Under the pieces are notes generated by a model. It was not told the origin of the DNA, ran no database searches, and saw only the letters and a list, made by a program, of their open reading frames with translations. Of a stretch of 39,617 bases of DNA, positions 15,049 to 23,461 are shown one piece after another. The stretch spans positions 1 to 39,617 of the forward strand of contig QHTT01000046.1 of assembly GCA_003220935.1 (NCBI GenBank). The letters are read 5' to 3'. The position numbers and the translations under genes are program-made. Source of the stretch: Gemmatimonadota bacterium. Lineage in GTDB: Bacteria; Gemmatimonadota; Gemmatimonadetes; Gemmatimonadales; GWC2-71-9. Positions within the stretch are counted from its first letter, which is position 1; each line of letters starts with the position of its first letter.

Positions 15049-16356
15049 CTAGACCTCCACCAGCTTTCTCACCAGCGCCGTCGTCCGCTCCGCGGCGCCC
15101 CGCCCCTCCTGCACCAGCCGCTTCCCGGCGTCGCCCGCCTTGCGCCGGGCGGCCGGGTCGTGATGCCACACGAGACATTGCGAGTGCAACGGATGCCTCC
15201 CGTCGCTGGGCAGCGCGACGGCCCCGCCCCGCTCGATCAGCAGCGCGGCGTCGCGGCTCATGTGCCAGTGGGGGCCCACCACCACCGGCACCCCGAACAC
15301 CGCCGGCTCAAGCACCGAATGGAGCCCGGCGCGGTGGTAGCCGCCTCCCACGAACGCCATGTCGGCGAGGGCGTACAGGTCGGCGAGGACGCCCACGCGG
15401 TCGACGACGATCACGGGGGACGGCGCCGCGTGCTCGAGCTGGGACAGGCGCACGGGGCGGGGCAGCTTCAGGTGCCGGGCTCGCTCGGCGATCAGCGCCA
15501 GGTGATCGGGATTGGGTTCGTGCGGCGCCAGGATGAGGCGCGTCGTCGGGACCTGAGCGAGCAGGTCGACCAAGGCGGGAAGCAGGACGGCTTCGTCGGC
15601 GGGCCAGGTGGAGCCGGCGACGATGGTGAACGTCCCGGTGGGGGCGGCGGCGAGCCGCGCGAACGGCTCGCGCGCTCGATCGAAGCGCTCGGCACGTTCC
15701 GCCACGCTGTCGTACCGCGTGTCGCCCGTCACCTCGATCACCTCACGCCGGGTGCCCAGCTGCTGGAGCCGCCGACCGTCGTCCTCGCTGATCGTCCCCA
15801 CGCGGTCGAGCGCGCGGTAGGCGGGCTCCGCCCAGCGGCGTGCGGGCCAGCGCAGCCGCGAGCTGTCGAGCGCCACCGTCGCCGAGATGAGCCCCAGGCG
15901 CGAGCCGCGGCGCCGCGCCGCGAGCGTGAGCTCAGGCCACACGTCGACCTTCGAGAACACCAGCGCCGACGGCTGCAGCGCTTCGAGCGCCGCCGCCACG
16001 TCGCCCGGGCGGTCGAACGGCAGATAGTCTGCGAGGTCCACGGGGAGGGTGCGGGCGAGCCGCTCGGCGGACGGGGAGAAGAAGGTGTAGACGAGCTGCC
16101 ACTGCGGCCGCTCGGCCCGGAGCGTCTCCAGCACTGGCTTCGCCTGGAGACCCTCCCCCACAGATGGTGCGTGCACCCAGACGAGGGGCTGCTTCGGGTC
16201 GCGGTGAGCCCGCGCCCAGGCCGTCAGGCGCTCGAGCACGCCGCGGCGCGCGTCCACGCCGCGCGCGACCTTCTTATCGAACCGGGCGGCGAGGGGCAGT
16301 GCCCGCTGCGCCAGCCGCATGCTCAGCCGGTATATGAAGGAAGGGCGGTTCCGCAT
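15049..16356 (-). CDS. waaA: 3-deoxy-D-manno-octulosonic acid (Kdo) transferase
   Basis: A 435-residue GT-B glycosyltransferase that adds Kdo to lipid A precursor at the cytoplasmic face of the inner membrane; it therefore implies a Kdo-containing LPS. The N-terminal GT-N domain has WVHAPSVGEGLQAKPVL, containing the catalytic Glu of the family (VGE). Further family blocks are VDVWPEL, VTGDTRYDSV, FTIVAGSTWPADE, LAPHEPNP, FVGGGYHRAGLHSVLEPA and VVVGPHWHMSRDA. The length is normal. The ATG at 16356 overlaps the stop of the DsbA-like gene (TGATG). The same frame stays open upstream into the DsbA-like gene because of that gene's frameshift; the fusion is not credible, since WaaA works in the cytoplasm. 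Confidence 0.95.
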   Translation of the reverse strand: MRNRPSFIYRLSMRLAQRALPLAARFDKKVARGVDARRGVLERLTAWARAHRDPKQPLVWVHAPSVGEGLQAKPVLETLRAERPQWQLVYTFFSPSAERLARTLPVDLADYLPFDRPGDVAAALEALQPSALVFSKVDVWPELTLAARRRGSRLGLISATVALDSSRLRWPARRWAEPAYRALDRVGTISEDDGRRLQQLGTRREVIEVTGDTRYDSVAERAERFDRAREPFARLAAAPTGTFTIVAGSTWPADEAVLLPALVDLLAQVPTTRLILAPHEPNPDHLALIAERARHLKLPRPVRLSQLEHAAPSPVIVVDRVGVLADLYALADMAFVGGGYHRAGLHSVLEPAVFGVPVVVGPHWHMSRDAALLIERGGAVALPSDGRHPLHSQCLVWHHDPAARRKAGDAGKRLVQEGRGAAERTTALVRKLVEV

Positions 16357-16938
16357 CACCGCGTCCGGCCGGCCGTCTTGCTGCGATAGACCGAGTCCAG
16401 CACGGCCCGGAACACCTCGACCGGGGCCGCGCCCTCGAGCAACCCTCCCTCGATGTAAAACGTGGGCGTGCTGCGCCCGCCCGCCTGCGCCGCGCGCCCC
16501 GCGGACCAGGCCTGCCGTGTCGGCGAGCGCGAGGAAATATGGGCCCGCGTCCTTGCGGGAAGCCCAGCCATCCTGGCGCTGGAACAGCAGGTCGTGCATC
16601 GGCCAGAACTTGCCCTGACGGGCGGCGCACACGGCCAGCTCCGCGGCTCGGGCGGCGTTGGCGTGGAGCGTCGTGAGCGGCAGGTTGATGTAGACGAGTC
16701 GGACCTTCCCGGTCTGCACGTACTCGCGCTCCAAGAGGGGCATGGTGGTGAGGGCGAAGGCGCGGCAGTAGGGGCACTGGAAATCGGACATCTCGTAGAC
16801 CGTCACCGGGGCGTCGGGACGCCCCTTGGTGCGGGGGGCGAGGGGGTCGGCCTGGTAGCCCGCGGCAGCGAGCAGTGCGAGCAGCGCCGTCCAGAAGAGC
16901 ACGGCACCAATGATAGCGTGGCGTGGCCGGACGCACAC
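16356..16938 (-). pseudogene. DsbA-like thioredoxin-fold protein, frameshifted
   Basis: The N-terminal part, from a GTG at 16938, has a membrane anchor or signal (AIIGAVLFWTALLALLAAAG) and a DsbA-family thioredoxin fold with the active site CPYC in FQCPYCRAF. The helical insert follows (LHANAARAAELAVCAARQGKFW). After LALADTAGLV, near 16500, the frame is lost. The C-terminal part continues in another frame: RSTPTFYIEGG, with the cis-Pro region TPTF, and ends at 16356. About 25-30 residues that normally link the two parts are also missing, so a deletion with frame change, real or from assembly in a GC-rich run, is likely. In intact form it would be a periplasmic thiol oxidoreductase. It lies 18 nt after the CRTAC1-like gene. 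Confidence 0.75.
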
Positions 16939-16956
16939 GGGGGGCGGAGGCGTTCT

Positions 16957-18897
16957 CTAGGGCTCGACCACGTTCATCGTCCCGCCGCCCGGCACGGGGC
17001 CCGCCACCGTCTGACGTTGCCCCGACGGCCAGCGCACTTCGACCGAGGTGGCCTGGCCCGCGTCCCCGAGGCCGAAGTAGAGCGGCAGGTCGCTTTGGGA
17101 GAGGTAGCCCGACTTCCCGTCCAGGACCTTGAGGATGCGTCGCCCGTCGGGCAGGACGACGCTGACCTGCGCGCCCAGCGCTGCGCGGCTGGAGCGCGTG
17201 CCGCGCAGCCGGACTTTGAGGAAGTTGATATGGCGTCGCTCGGCGAGGTCGCTGACGAGCACCCGGGGCGGCCCGTTGAACTCGTTGGTCACAATGTCGA
17301 GATCACCGTCACCGTCCAGATCGAGCACGACAGCGGCGCGCGAGCCGAGCGAGCCCATCACGGTGAAACGGCCGGTGGCGTCCGGGCGACACCCGAGAGC
17401 GGCTCCGCCCGCCTCGGAGCAGGCCGCACACATGGGTCGCCAGTGGTCGGCTCCCGCACAATCGAGGCTGAACCAGACTTGCTCTGTTGCACCGTTCGGA
17501 CGGGGCTCGACGCCGAGCACGAACTCGCTGGGGAGGAAATGCCGGCCGGCCTCGTTCAGTAGCACGGAATTGATGCCATACCGGTACGGGAAGTTCATGC
17601 CCGCCGCGACGAAGATGTCGTCCCAGCCATCGGCGTTGAGGTCCTCGACGCTCGGTCCCCAGGGCCAGTACGTCTCCATCCCAAGGGAGTCCGACACGTC
17701 CTCGAAGCGGCCGCCACCACGGTTGGCGAACAGTGCGTTCCCGAAGATAAAGCGGGCCTTTCCCTCCGGAAAGAAATCGGCGGGCGCCGGCGACGAGTCG
17801 GCCTTGCTCGCCTCAGCAGCCCAGTCGCCGGGCGGGATGTTGACCCACATGTCCGAGTGCATGTCGGTGACGAACAGATCGACGCGGCCATCCCCGTCGA
17901 AGTCGAAGGCCTTCACCCCCATGGCGCCCCACGGAGTCCGCGGGAAGTAGCTTCGCGTGACGTCGCGAAACCGCTTGCCACCCTCGTTCAGCCAGAGGTG
18001 ATTCTCCCCCTGCATGTTGAGGACGTACAGGTCGGGAAAGCCATCGTCGTTCACGTCGATCGGGGTCGCATCACCGCTCCAGCTCCGATCCACGAGTCCG
18101 ACCTCGCGGGTCACGTCCTTGAACCGGTTCCCGCCCAGGTTGCGGTACAGGATGCTGGCTTCCGCGCGGTCGGGGTGCGTGTGGCCATGGAAGGCGTCAG
18201 GCAGGCCCACGAAGTAACCGCCCGCGCCCTTCGCGTTGCTGGTGTAGACACCGACATTGGTCACGAACAGATCGAGCAGGCCGTCGCGATCGTAGTCGAA
18301 GAAGGCCGCTCCGGAGGAGTGACCCACGTATCCCACTCCCGCCTGCGCGGTGATGTCCCGAAACTTCCCGCCGCCCAGGTTCTCGAACAGCCTGTTGCCG
18401 TGTCGCACCGTCGTGACGAACAGATCGGGATTGCCGTCGTTGTCGATGTCGGCGAACGAGCAGGCCACCGCGATGGCGTCCGGCATGCGGAGACCCGCCT
18501 CGTCGGTGATGTTCGCGAAACGGCCGCCGCCCAGGTTCCCCCACAATTCGTTGCTGCCGAGCTGGGTGACGAAGTACAGGTCCGGGAGCCCGTCGCCGTC
18601 CACGTCGGCGGCGCAGAGTCCCGACCCGTGATCGTAATGGTCGTGCTTGAAGGCTTTGCCCGCGTCGTCGACGACGCGGTTTGCGAACGTGATGCCGCTC
18701 GCCTCCCGCCGGTCAGTGAACCGGAAGTCGTGCAGCACCTTCGACTGGGCAGCCAGCGCCGACTCTTGGGCAGCGCGCTCGAGCAGCCAGGCTGGCGCCG
18801 CCGCTGCGGGGCGGTCAGCGCGGTGGGACCGGCAAGAGACGAGCATGCAGCAGGCCGAGACGAGCAGCCGGCCGCGCCGCGGGAGCAGGTGCAACAT
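16957..18897 (-). CDS. CRTAC1-like lipoprotein with FG-GAP/VCBS repeats and ASPIC domain
   Basis: A 646-residue exported lipoprotein (signal RRGRLLVSACCMLVSC, lipobox LVSC). It has seven Ca-binding FG-GAP/VCBS loops of the D-x-D-G-D-G-x-x-D type (for example DVDGDGLPD, DFDGDGRVD, DLDGDGDLD), which build an integrin-like beta-propeller, and a C-terminal ASPIC/UnbV domain (LKVRLRGTRSSRAALGAQV... LDGKSGYLSQSDLPLYFGLG). Near the C-terminal third is a cysteine cluster, C-X9-C-X2-C-X9-C, that could bind metal or form disulfides. I start it at ATG 18897, where the lipoprotein signal begins, 5 nt after the cytochrome gene's stop codon. The function of the family is unknown; being in an operon with soxC-like genes suggests a periplasmic or surface partner. 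Confidence 0.88.
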   Translation of the reverse strand: MLHLLPRRGRLLVSACCMLVSCRSHRADRPAAAAPAWLLERAAQESALAAQSKVLHDFRFTDRREASGITFANRVVDDAGKAFKHDHYDHGSGLCAADVDGDGLPDLYFVTQLGSNELWGNLGGGRFANITDEAGLRMPDAIAVACSFADIDNDGNPDLFVTTVRHGNRLFENLGGGKFRDITAQAGVGYVGHSSGAAFFDYDRDGLLDLFVTNVGVYTSNAKGAGGYFVGLPDAFHGHTHPDRAEASILYRNLGGNRFKDVTREVGLVDRSWSGDATPIDVNDDGFPDLYVLNMQGENHLWLNEGGKRFRDVTRSYFPRTPWGAMGVKAFDFDGDGRVDLFVTDMHSDMWVNIPPGDWAAEASKADSSPAPADFFPEGKARFIFGNALFANRGGGRFEDVSDSLGMETYWPWGPSVEDLNADGWDDIFVAAGMNFPYRYGINSVLLNEAGRHFLPSEFVLGVEPRPNGATEQVWFSLDCAGADHWRPMCAACSEAGGAALGCRPDATGRFTVMGSLGSRAAVVLDLDGDGDLDIVTNEFNGPPRVLVSDLAERRHINFLKVRLRGTRSSRAALGAQVSVVLPDGRRILKVLDGKSGYLSQSDLPLYFGLGDAGQATSVEVRWPSGQRQTVAGPVPGGGTMNVVEP

Positions 18898-18902
18898 AAG
18901 AG

Positions 18903-19487
18903 CTAGCGGATTTCCGGGCCGCCGCGACGAGTATCCGTCACGAATCGGTCGTGTGCCGGCATGACCACGCGTGGCAGGGTTGCCGCGTTCATGACTGCGG
19001 TATCCGCGATGATCTCGTTCCGCGATAGCAGAAACGCCACCAGACTGTACACCTCGTTGGGCTTGAGGGAGCCGGGGGCGTCGAGCGGCATGGCGCGGTT
19101 GATATAGTCGTACAGCGTGGTCGCGTAGGGCCAGTAGTTGCCGATCGTCTTCACGAGCCTCGGGTCGCGCCCGAACGGGAAGCGCTCGCGCGGCTCGCGG
19201 CCCACGAGTCGGTCGAACGGCCCCTCGGTCCCGGTCTTCCCATGACAGGCGGCGCACTTGCGGGCGTAGATGGCGGCACCCTGAGACGCCGCGCCGCTTC
19301 CGGGCGGCAGCCCGGTCCCGTCCGGCATGACGTCGATGTCCCACGCCCGGACCTCTGCGGCGGTAGCGGGCCTCCCAAAGCCGTAGCGCGTCGGCGCAGC
19401 GACTCGTACCTCTCCCTTCTCCGCTCTCCCACACGTGCTACCAACGAGGGCCAGCGCGAGAATGGCTGCCAGCGTTCGCAGGCTCAT
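18903..19487 (-). CDS. Cytochrome c subunit of sulfite/sulfane dehydrogenase (SoxD/SorB-like)
   Basis: A 194-residue exported c-type cytochrome with one heme site, KCAACHG (CXXCH), at about residue 79, and a probable axial Met further on (NRAMPLDAPGSL). The N-terminal signal is MSLRTLAAILALALVGSTCG. It is the likely electron acceptor of the molybdoenzyme encoded just upstream: its ATG overlaps the soxC-like stop (ATGA). SoxD of Paracoccus is a longer diheme protein; one heme and short length make this more like SorB or a truncated SoxD. Confidence 0.88.
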   Translation of the reverse strand: MSLRTLAAILALALVGSTCGRAEKGEVRVAAPTRYGFGRPATAAEVRAWDIDVMPDGTGLPPGSGAASQGAAIYARKCAACHGKTGTEGPFDRLVGREPRERFPFGRDPRLVKTIGNYWPYATTLYDYINRAMPLDAPGSLKPNEVYSLVAFLLSRNEIIADTAVMNAATLPRVVMPAHDRFVTDTRRGGPEIR

Positions 19488-20695
19488 CCCTCCAATCCGA
19501 AGACGACCGTGCCGTCGCGCCGCACCGTCCACGCCCGGATGTGATTGAAGTGGTAGGTGGTGCCGCGGCCGCGTGCCTGGCGCAGCTCGTCCAGCGTGGG
19601 CTGCACGTACCCGGTCTCGTCTGCGGCGCGGCTCAGGAGCGTAGTGTCCCCCCCGTCCCAGGTCCACAAATACCGGAACCGGGTGTGACACTTGGGGAGC
19701 ACCGGCTGCTGCAGCTCGGCGGGCGCCCAGTGCCGTCCGGCGTCCGTGCTTACGTCGACCCGGCGGACCCGGCCGCGGCCGCTCCAGGCGAGCCCCTCGA
19801 TCTCCCACCAGCCTTTGTCGGGAAGGGTCACCGGGTACGCCGGGAACGTGATGACCGACTTGGCGTCCATGGCGAAGCTGAACAGGCGCGCGGTGCAGTC
19901 CGGGAGCGGATCGCTGTACTTCGAAGTCTCCTCCCGCGTCATGAACGGCCGGTCCGCGATCTCGATCCGCCGGATCCATTTGACGTTCGCATTCCCCTCC
20001 CACCCCGGCACCAGGAGCCGAGCCGGATACCCCTGCTCGGGGCGCAGCGCTTCGCCATTCTGACCGTACGCGATCATGGCGTCGTCTGAGGCCTTTTCGA
20101 GCGGGATGCTCCGCGCCATCACCGCGGCGTCCTCCCCCTCGGCAAGGAACCAGCGCGCGCCCGGCTTCACCCCGACGTCGCGGAACAGGGTGGACAGGAG
20201 CACGCCCGTCCACTCGCTGGTGCTCGTAAGGCCGTCGACGAGCTGCGGCGTGAGGTCCGGCCTGATGTCCCGGTAGCTCGGGAAGCCATTGCCGGAGCAC
20301 TCGAGGAAACACAGGCGTGACACGCTGGGGAACCGCTTGAGGGCCTCGAGGTCGAACATGGTCGGCCGCTCGACCATGCCGTGGATGAGGAGCTTGTAGC
20401 GCTGAGGGTCGATCGCCGGGACGCCGGCGTGGTGGCGCTCGAAGTGCAAGTCCGCGGGCGTCACGATCCCGCTGAGGTTCTGCAGCGGCGTGAGCGAGAT
20501 GCCTTGGCCCGTTCCGACGGGGACGCGGCGCGGTCGCTCGAACGGCGAGCGCTGGCCGAGCGGACTCACGGGCGTGCCTGGGACCTTGGTTGGGTCCTGC
20601 GGGACGGGGAGCCCCGCCCGCTCGAGCGCTTGCGCTCCGAGCGCGCCCGCGGCCCCAGCGAGGAGGGCGCGGCGGGAGATCGGCCCGTCGGTCAT
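19484..20695 (-). CDS. soxC: SoxC-like molybdopterin sulfite/sulfane dehydrogenase
   Basis: A 403-residue periplasmic enzyme of the sulfite oxidase family. It begins with a Tat signal (SRRALLAGAAG) and has the SoxC block LHFERHHAGVPAIDP. The Mo-ligating cysteine is in CFLECSGN (Cys of ECSG), and the Mo-co/dimerisation domain continues to WTWDGGDTTLLSRAADETGYVQP. SoxC with its cytochrome oxidises protein-bound sulfane sulfur or sulfite; no soxXAYZB is visible, so free sulfite or another S-oxide may be the substrate. The gene has no SD of its own; its ATG overlaps the stop of a 10-codon leader. It is co-transcribed with the cytochrome. Confidence 0.92.
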   Translation of the reverse strand: MTDGPISRRALLAGAAGALGAQALERAGLPVPQDPTKVPGTPVSPLGQRSPFERPRRVPVGTGQGISLTPLQNLSGIVTPADLHFERHHAGVPAIDPQRYKLLIHGMVERPTMFDLEALKRFPSVSRLCFLECSGNGFPSYRDIRPDLTPQLVDGLTSTSEWTGVLLSTLFRDVGVKPGARWFLAEGEDAAVMARSIPLEKASDDAMIAYGQNGEALRPEQGYPARLLVPGWEGNANVKWIRRIEIADRPFMTREETSKYSDPLPDCTARLFSFAMDAKSVITFPAYPVTLPDKGWWEIEGLAWSGRGRVRRVDVSTDAGRHWAPAELQQPVLPKCHTRFRYLWTWDGGDTTLLSRAADETGYVQPTLDELRQARGRGTTYHFNHIRAWTVRRDGTVVFGLEG

Positions 20696-20724
20696 CGGCT
20701 GTGTTCCTGTGCGGGGACTTGCAT
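20692..20724 (-). CDS. Ten-codon leader peptide coupled to soxC
   Basis: On the minus strand a perfect AGGAGG (20734-20729) stands 4 nt before ATG 20724. The frame reads MQVPAQEHSR and stops at TGA 20694-20692, which overlaps the soxC ATG (ATGA). The only good ribosome site upstream of soxC thus serves this small frame, and soxC would be translated by re-initiation. Coupling is inferred from spacing; no regulatory codon bias is obvious in the peptide. Confidence 0.5.
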   Translation of the reverse strand: MQVPAQEHSR

Positions 20725-20750
20725 TCGACCTCCTAAGCTAAGCTACTTCC

Positions 20751-21896
20751 ATGACGATGCCGCGACTGCTGCTCGGGCTGCTGGTTTCAGCCCTAGACCC
20801 GCTCACGCAGGGAGCTGGATCGTGCACGGCTTGCCACCAGCAGATCGTCGCCACCTTCACTCAGACCGCTCACTTCCGGACTTCGGCCGAGGCAACTGCG
20901 CGGTCCGTCAAAGGCCCCTTTGCAGCGGGGCACAACCTGCTGCGTACCGGGTCGGAGGGCGTCTATTTCAAAATGGAGCGGCGCAACGGCGCTTTCTATC
21001 AGACCGGCGTCGACTCGGCGCGGGGGAGGTCAACGACCGAGCGTATCGACGTCGTGGTCGGGTCGGGGAGACGAGGACAGTCCTATCTCTTCTGGAAGGC
21101 CGGGCTGCTGTTCGAGCTGCCGGTCTCTTATCTGAGCGGAATCGGAGCGTGGATAAACAGTCCCGGGTATCACGATGGTGAGGTGGACTTTGGACGACTC
21201 ATCGTCCCGCGCTGTCTGGAGTGTCATGCCACTGCGTTCACGCTGTATCGGGATCGTGGTGCGCTGCGATACTCGCGCGACTACGCGCTCGGTATTTCCT
21301 GTGAGAAGTGCCATGGCGCGGGGCAAGAGCACGTCCAGTATCACTCGTCGCATCCGGCGGAGGCGGTGGGGAAATACGTTCTCAATCCGGCGCGTCTCCC
21401 CAGAGATCGGCAATTGGACATTTGCGCGTTGTGCCATTCGGGCGAACGGGATCCCAAGCGGCCGCCGTTCTCCTACCGGCCCGGTGCGAAGCTCGATGAT
21501 TATGTGGTTCCGCCATCTGCCCGGGAGGCTCCGATCCCCGACGTGCATGGGAATCAGGTGGGGCTCTTGCAACGCAGCAAGTGCTTCCGCTCCAGTCCGG
21601 AGATGTCTTGTTCGACGTGCCACGACGTTCATCAACCAGAGCGGGACGTGGCGCAGTTTGCCCAGAAGTGCCTGGCGTGTCATGAGACCAGCCAACATCG
21701 CATGGCGGACAAGATTGGTGACCGCATGATGACCGACTGCATTGACTGCCACATGCCTAACAGAAAATCCAACGCGATCCAGATCGATACTCCGACGCGA
21801 CGATTTGCCCTCTACTATCGGAGCCATGCGATCGGCATCTATCCAGCGGTGGCTGCGATGGTGCTCAACTCGCACAAGGCGACAGAGAACCGATAG
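20751..21896 (+). CDS. Seven-heme c-type cytochrome (cytochrome c554-like)
   Basis: A 381-residue exported multiheme cytochrome with an N-terminal signal (MPRLLLGLLVSALDPLTQG). Seven CXXCH heme sites are present: CTACH, CLECH, CEKCH, CALCH, CSTCH, CLACH and CIDCH. Histidines scattered between them (for example TQTAHFRT, YHSSHP, DVHGNQ) can be sixth ligands. The pattern resembles the c554/octaheme-type multiheme family, which passes electrons in the periplasm. It is divergent from the soxC-like operon across 26 nt from the leader start, so the two share one control region. ATG 20751 has no clear SD; ATG 20757 is an alternative. The TPR gene follows after 4 nt. Confidence 0.9.
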   Translation: MTMPRLLLGLLVSALDPLTQGAGSCTACHQQIVATFTQTAHFRTSAEATARSVKGPFAAGHNLLRTGSEGVYFKMERRNGAFYQTGVDSARGRSTTERIDVVVGSGRRGQSYLFWKAGLLFELPVSYLSGIGAWINSPGYHDGEVDFGRLIVPRCLECHATAFTLYRDRGALRYSRDYALGISCEKCHGAGQEHVQYHSSHPAEAVGKYVLNPARLPRDRQLDICALCHSGERDPKRPPFSYRPGAKLDDYVVPPSAREAPIPDVHGNQVGLLQRSKCFRSSPEMSCSTCHDVHQPERDVAQFAQKCLACHETSQHRMADKIGDRMMTDCIDCHMPNRKSNAIQIDTPTRRFALYYRSHAIGIYPAVAAMVLNSHKATENR

Positions 21897-21900
21897 CCCG

Positions 21901-23442
21901 ATGTTGCTCGTCTGCCTCGCCGCCGCTGCGTCGCTGTCCGCTCAGACACCGCGCCTCGGGACGATCGACTTTCCCGCGTCAGGAGCGCCGGCGGCACAGG
22001 CGCCGTTTATCCGCGGCGTGCTGTTGCTGCACAGCTTCGAGTATCAGGACGCAGCGCGGGCGTTTCGCGAGGCGCAGCGGCTCGATTCCGGATTCGCCCT
22101 GGCCTATTGGGGCGAGGCGCTGACCTACACCCATCCGCTCTGGAACGAGCAGGACCGGAATGCCGCCCGCGCCGCGCTGCAGCGGCTCGGACCGACCGCA
22201 GCGGCCCGGCGCAGCAAGGCACCCACGCCCAGGGAGCAGGCGTACCTCAGCGCCCTCGAAATTCTCTACGGCGAGGGCGCGAAGGCCGAGCGCGACACGG
22301 CGTACTCGGCTGCAATGGGGCGTCTGGTCAACCAGTTCCCCGCCGACCGCGAGGCCAAGGTCTTCTATGCGCTCTCGCTGCTCGGCCTGAATCAGGGGGT
22401 GCGGGACACGGCGACGTACATGCGAGCCGCCACGATCGTCGAACCGGTATTCCGGGCCAATCCGAACCACCCGGGCGCTGCCCACGTGCTGATCCACTGC
22501 TACGACGACCCGATACACGCACCCCTGGGTCTCGCGGCGGCCCGAGCGTACTCCAAGATCGCGCCGGATGCCGCGCATGCCCAGCACATGACTACGCACA
22601 TCTTCCTCGCGCGGGGGATGTGGGACGAGGTGGTGGCGCAGAACGAGATCGCGTCGGGGGGCGACCGCGCCGCATGGACTCCGCACCATTACACCGAATG
22701 GCTGGGCTACGGCTACCTGCAGCAGGGCCGCTACCAGGAGGCACTGCAACACCTCGAGTTGATGCACCAAAACATGAACCAGGCCCGCCGCGGTCGCCCA
22801 GTGCTCGCGGAGATGCGCGCCGACTACGTCGTGAACACCGAGCGATGGGACAGTCCCTGCCTCCAGTGGAGTATCGACCTCACCGGAGTGCGTGCGCGAG
22901 ACGCGGCGGTGGATGTGTTCGTAGCCGGGCTCAGCGCCCTGAAGCGCGGTGACCGCCGCGGGGCCGAGCGAGGCCTGGCGGACCTGGCCGCGGTCAATCG
23001 CAGTCGGGCACCGGCCGCTCCCGGACAAGAGCGCGACCAGGTCCCGGACATTCTTCTGAAGGAGCTCGAGGCGTTGCTGCGGCAGGCGGACAGCGCTCCG
23101 ACGGACGCGATCGCGCTCATGCGGGAGGCGACCGCGCTGGAGGATGCGATGTCGGTCGAGTTCGGGCCGCCCGCGGATGTGAAGCCGGCGCACGAGTTGT
23201 TTGGTGAGATCCTGCTCCAGGCCGGCCGTCTGCAGGAGGCACAGCGGGAGTTTGCGCGCGCACTCGCGCTCGCTCCCAAGCGGGCGTTGTCGCTACTCGG
23301 TCTCGGTCGCGCGGCGGCGGCGGCGGGTGACCGGACGACCGCGGTACGCGCCTACGGTCAGCTCCGGGAGATCTGGCACGGGGCCGACCCGGGCCTTCCT
23401 GGACTCACCGAGGCGACGCGGTTTATCGCGGCACGGCCGTAA
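21901..23442 (+). CDS. Secreted tetratricopeptide-repeat protein
   Basis: A 513-residue protein with a short signal peptide (MLLVCLAAAASLSAQ). TPR-like helical pairs run through it, e.g. LLHSFEYQDAARAFREAQRL, WGEALTYTHPLW, LARGMWDEVVAQNE, LQQGRYQEALQHLE and, at the end, LLQAGRLQEAQREFARALAL. A His-rich block (HVLIHCYDDPIHAP, then HAQHMTTHIF) matches a family of TPR proteins common in soil bacteria whose role is unknown. I start it at ATG 21901, 4 nt after the cytochrome stop; the longer frame would overlap the cytochrome gene. It is probably a periplasmic scaffold co-expressed with the multiheme cytochrome. Confidence 0.85.
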   Translation: MLLVCLAAAASLSAQTPRLGTIDFPASGAPAAQAPFIRGVLLLHSFEYQDAARAFREAQRLDSGFALAYWGEALTYTHPLWNEQDRNAARAALQRLGPTAAARRSKAPTPREQAYLSALEILYGEGAKAERDTAYSAAMGRLVNQFPADREAKVFYALSLLGLNQGVRDTATYMRAATIVEPVFRANPNHPGAAHVLIHCYDDPIHAPLGLAAARAYSKIAPDAAHAQHMTTHIFLARGMWDEVVAQNEIASGGDRAAWTPHHYTEWLGYGYLQQGRYQEALQHLELMHQNMNQARRGRPVLAEMRADYVVNTERWDSPCLQWSIDLTGVRARDAAVDVFVAGLSALKRGDRRGAERGLADLAAVNRSRAPAAPGQERDQVPDILLKELEALLRQADSAPTDAIALMREATALEDAMSVEFGPPADVKPAHELFGEILLQAGRLQEAQREFARALALAPKRALSLLGLGRAAAAAGDRTTAVRAYGQLREIWHGADPGLPGLTEATRFIAARP

Positions 23443-23457
23443 CACAGCGCGGCCGTG
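23432..23457. terminator. Bidirectional hairpin between TPR and plug genes
   Basis: A perfect 8-bp stem CACGGCCG / CGGCCGTG (23432-23439, 23450-23457) includes the TPR stop codon and lies 4 nt before the convergent gene's stop. There is no T-run. Confidence 0.55.
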
Positions 23458-23461
23458 ACGC

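Noticed and set aside
14713-16389. Long plus-strand open frame (558 codons) across waaA
   Set aside because: Antisense to waaA, with Arg/Gly/His-rich translation and no recognisable domain.
15049-16938. A continuous 629-codon minus-strand frame that would fuse a DsbA domain to WaaA
   Set aside because: The join is a by-product of the frameshift in the DsbA-like gene. WaaA works in the cytoplasm and DsbA in the periplasm, the bridging sequence is low-complexity Arg/Gly, and WaaA has a good ATG overlapping the DsbA stop.
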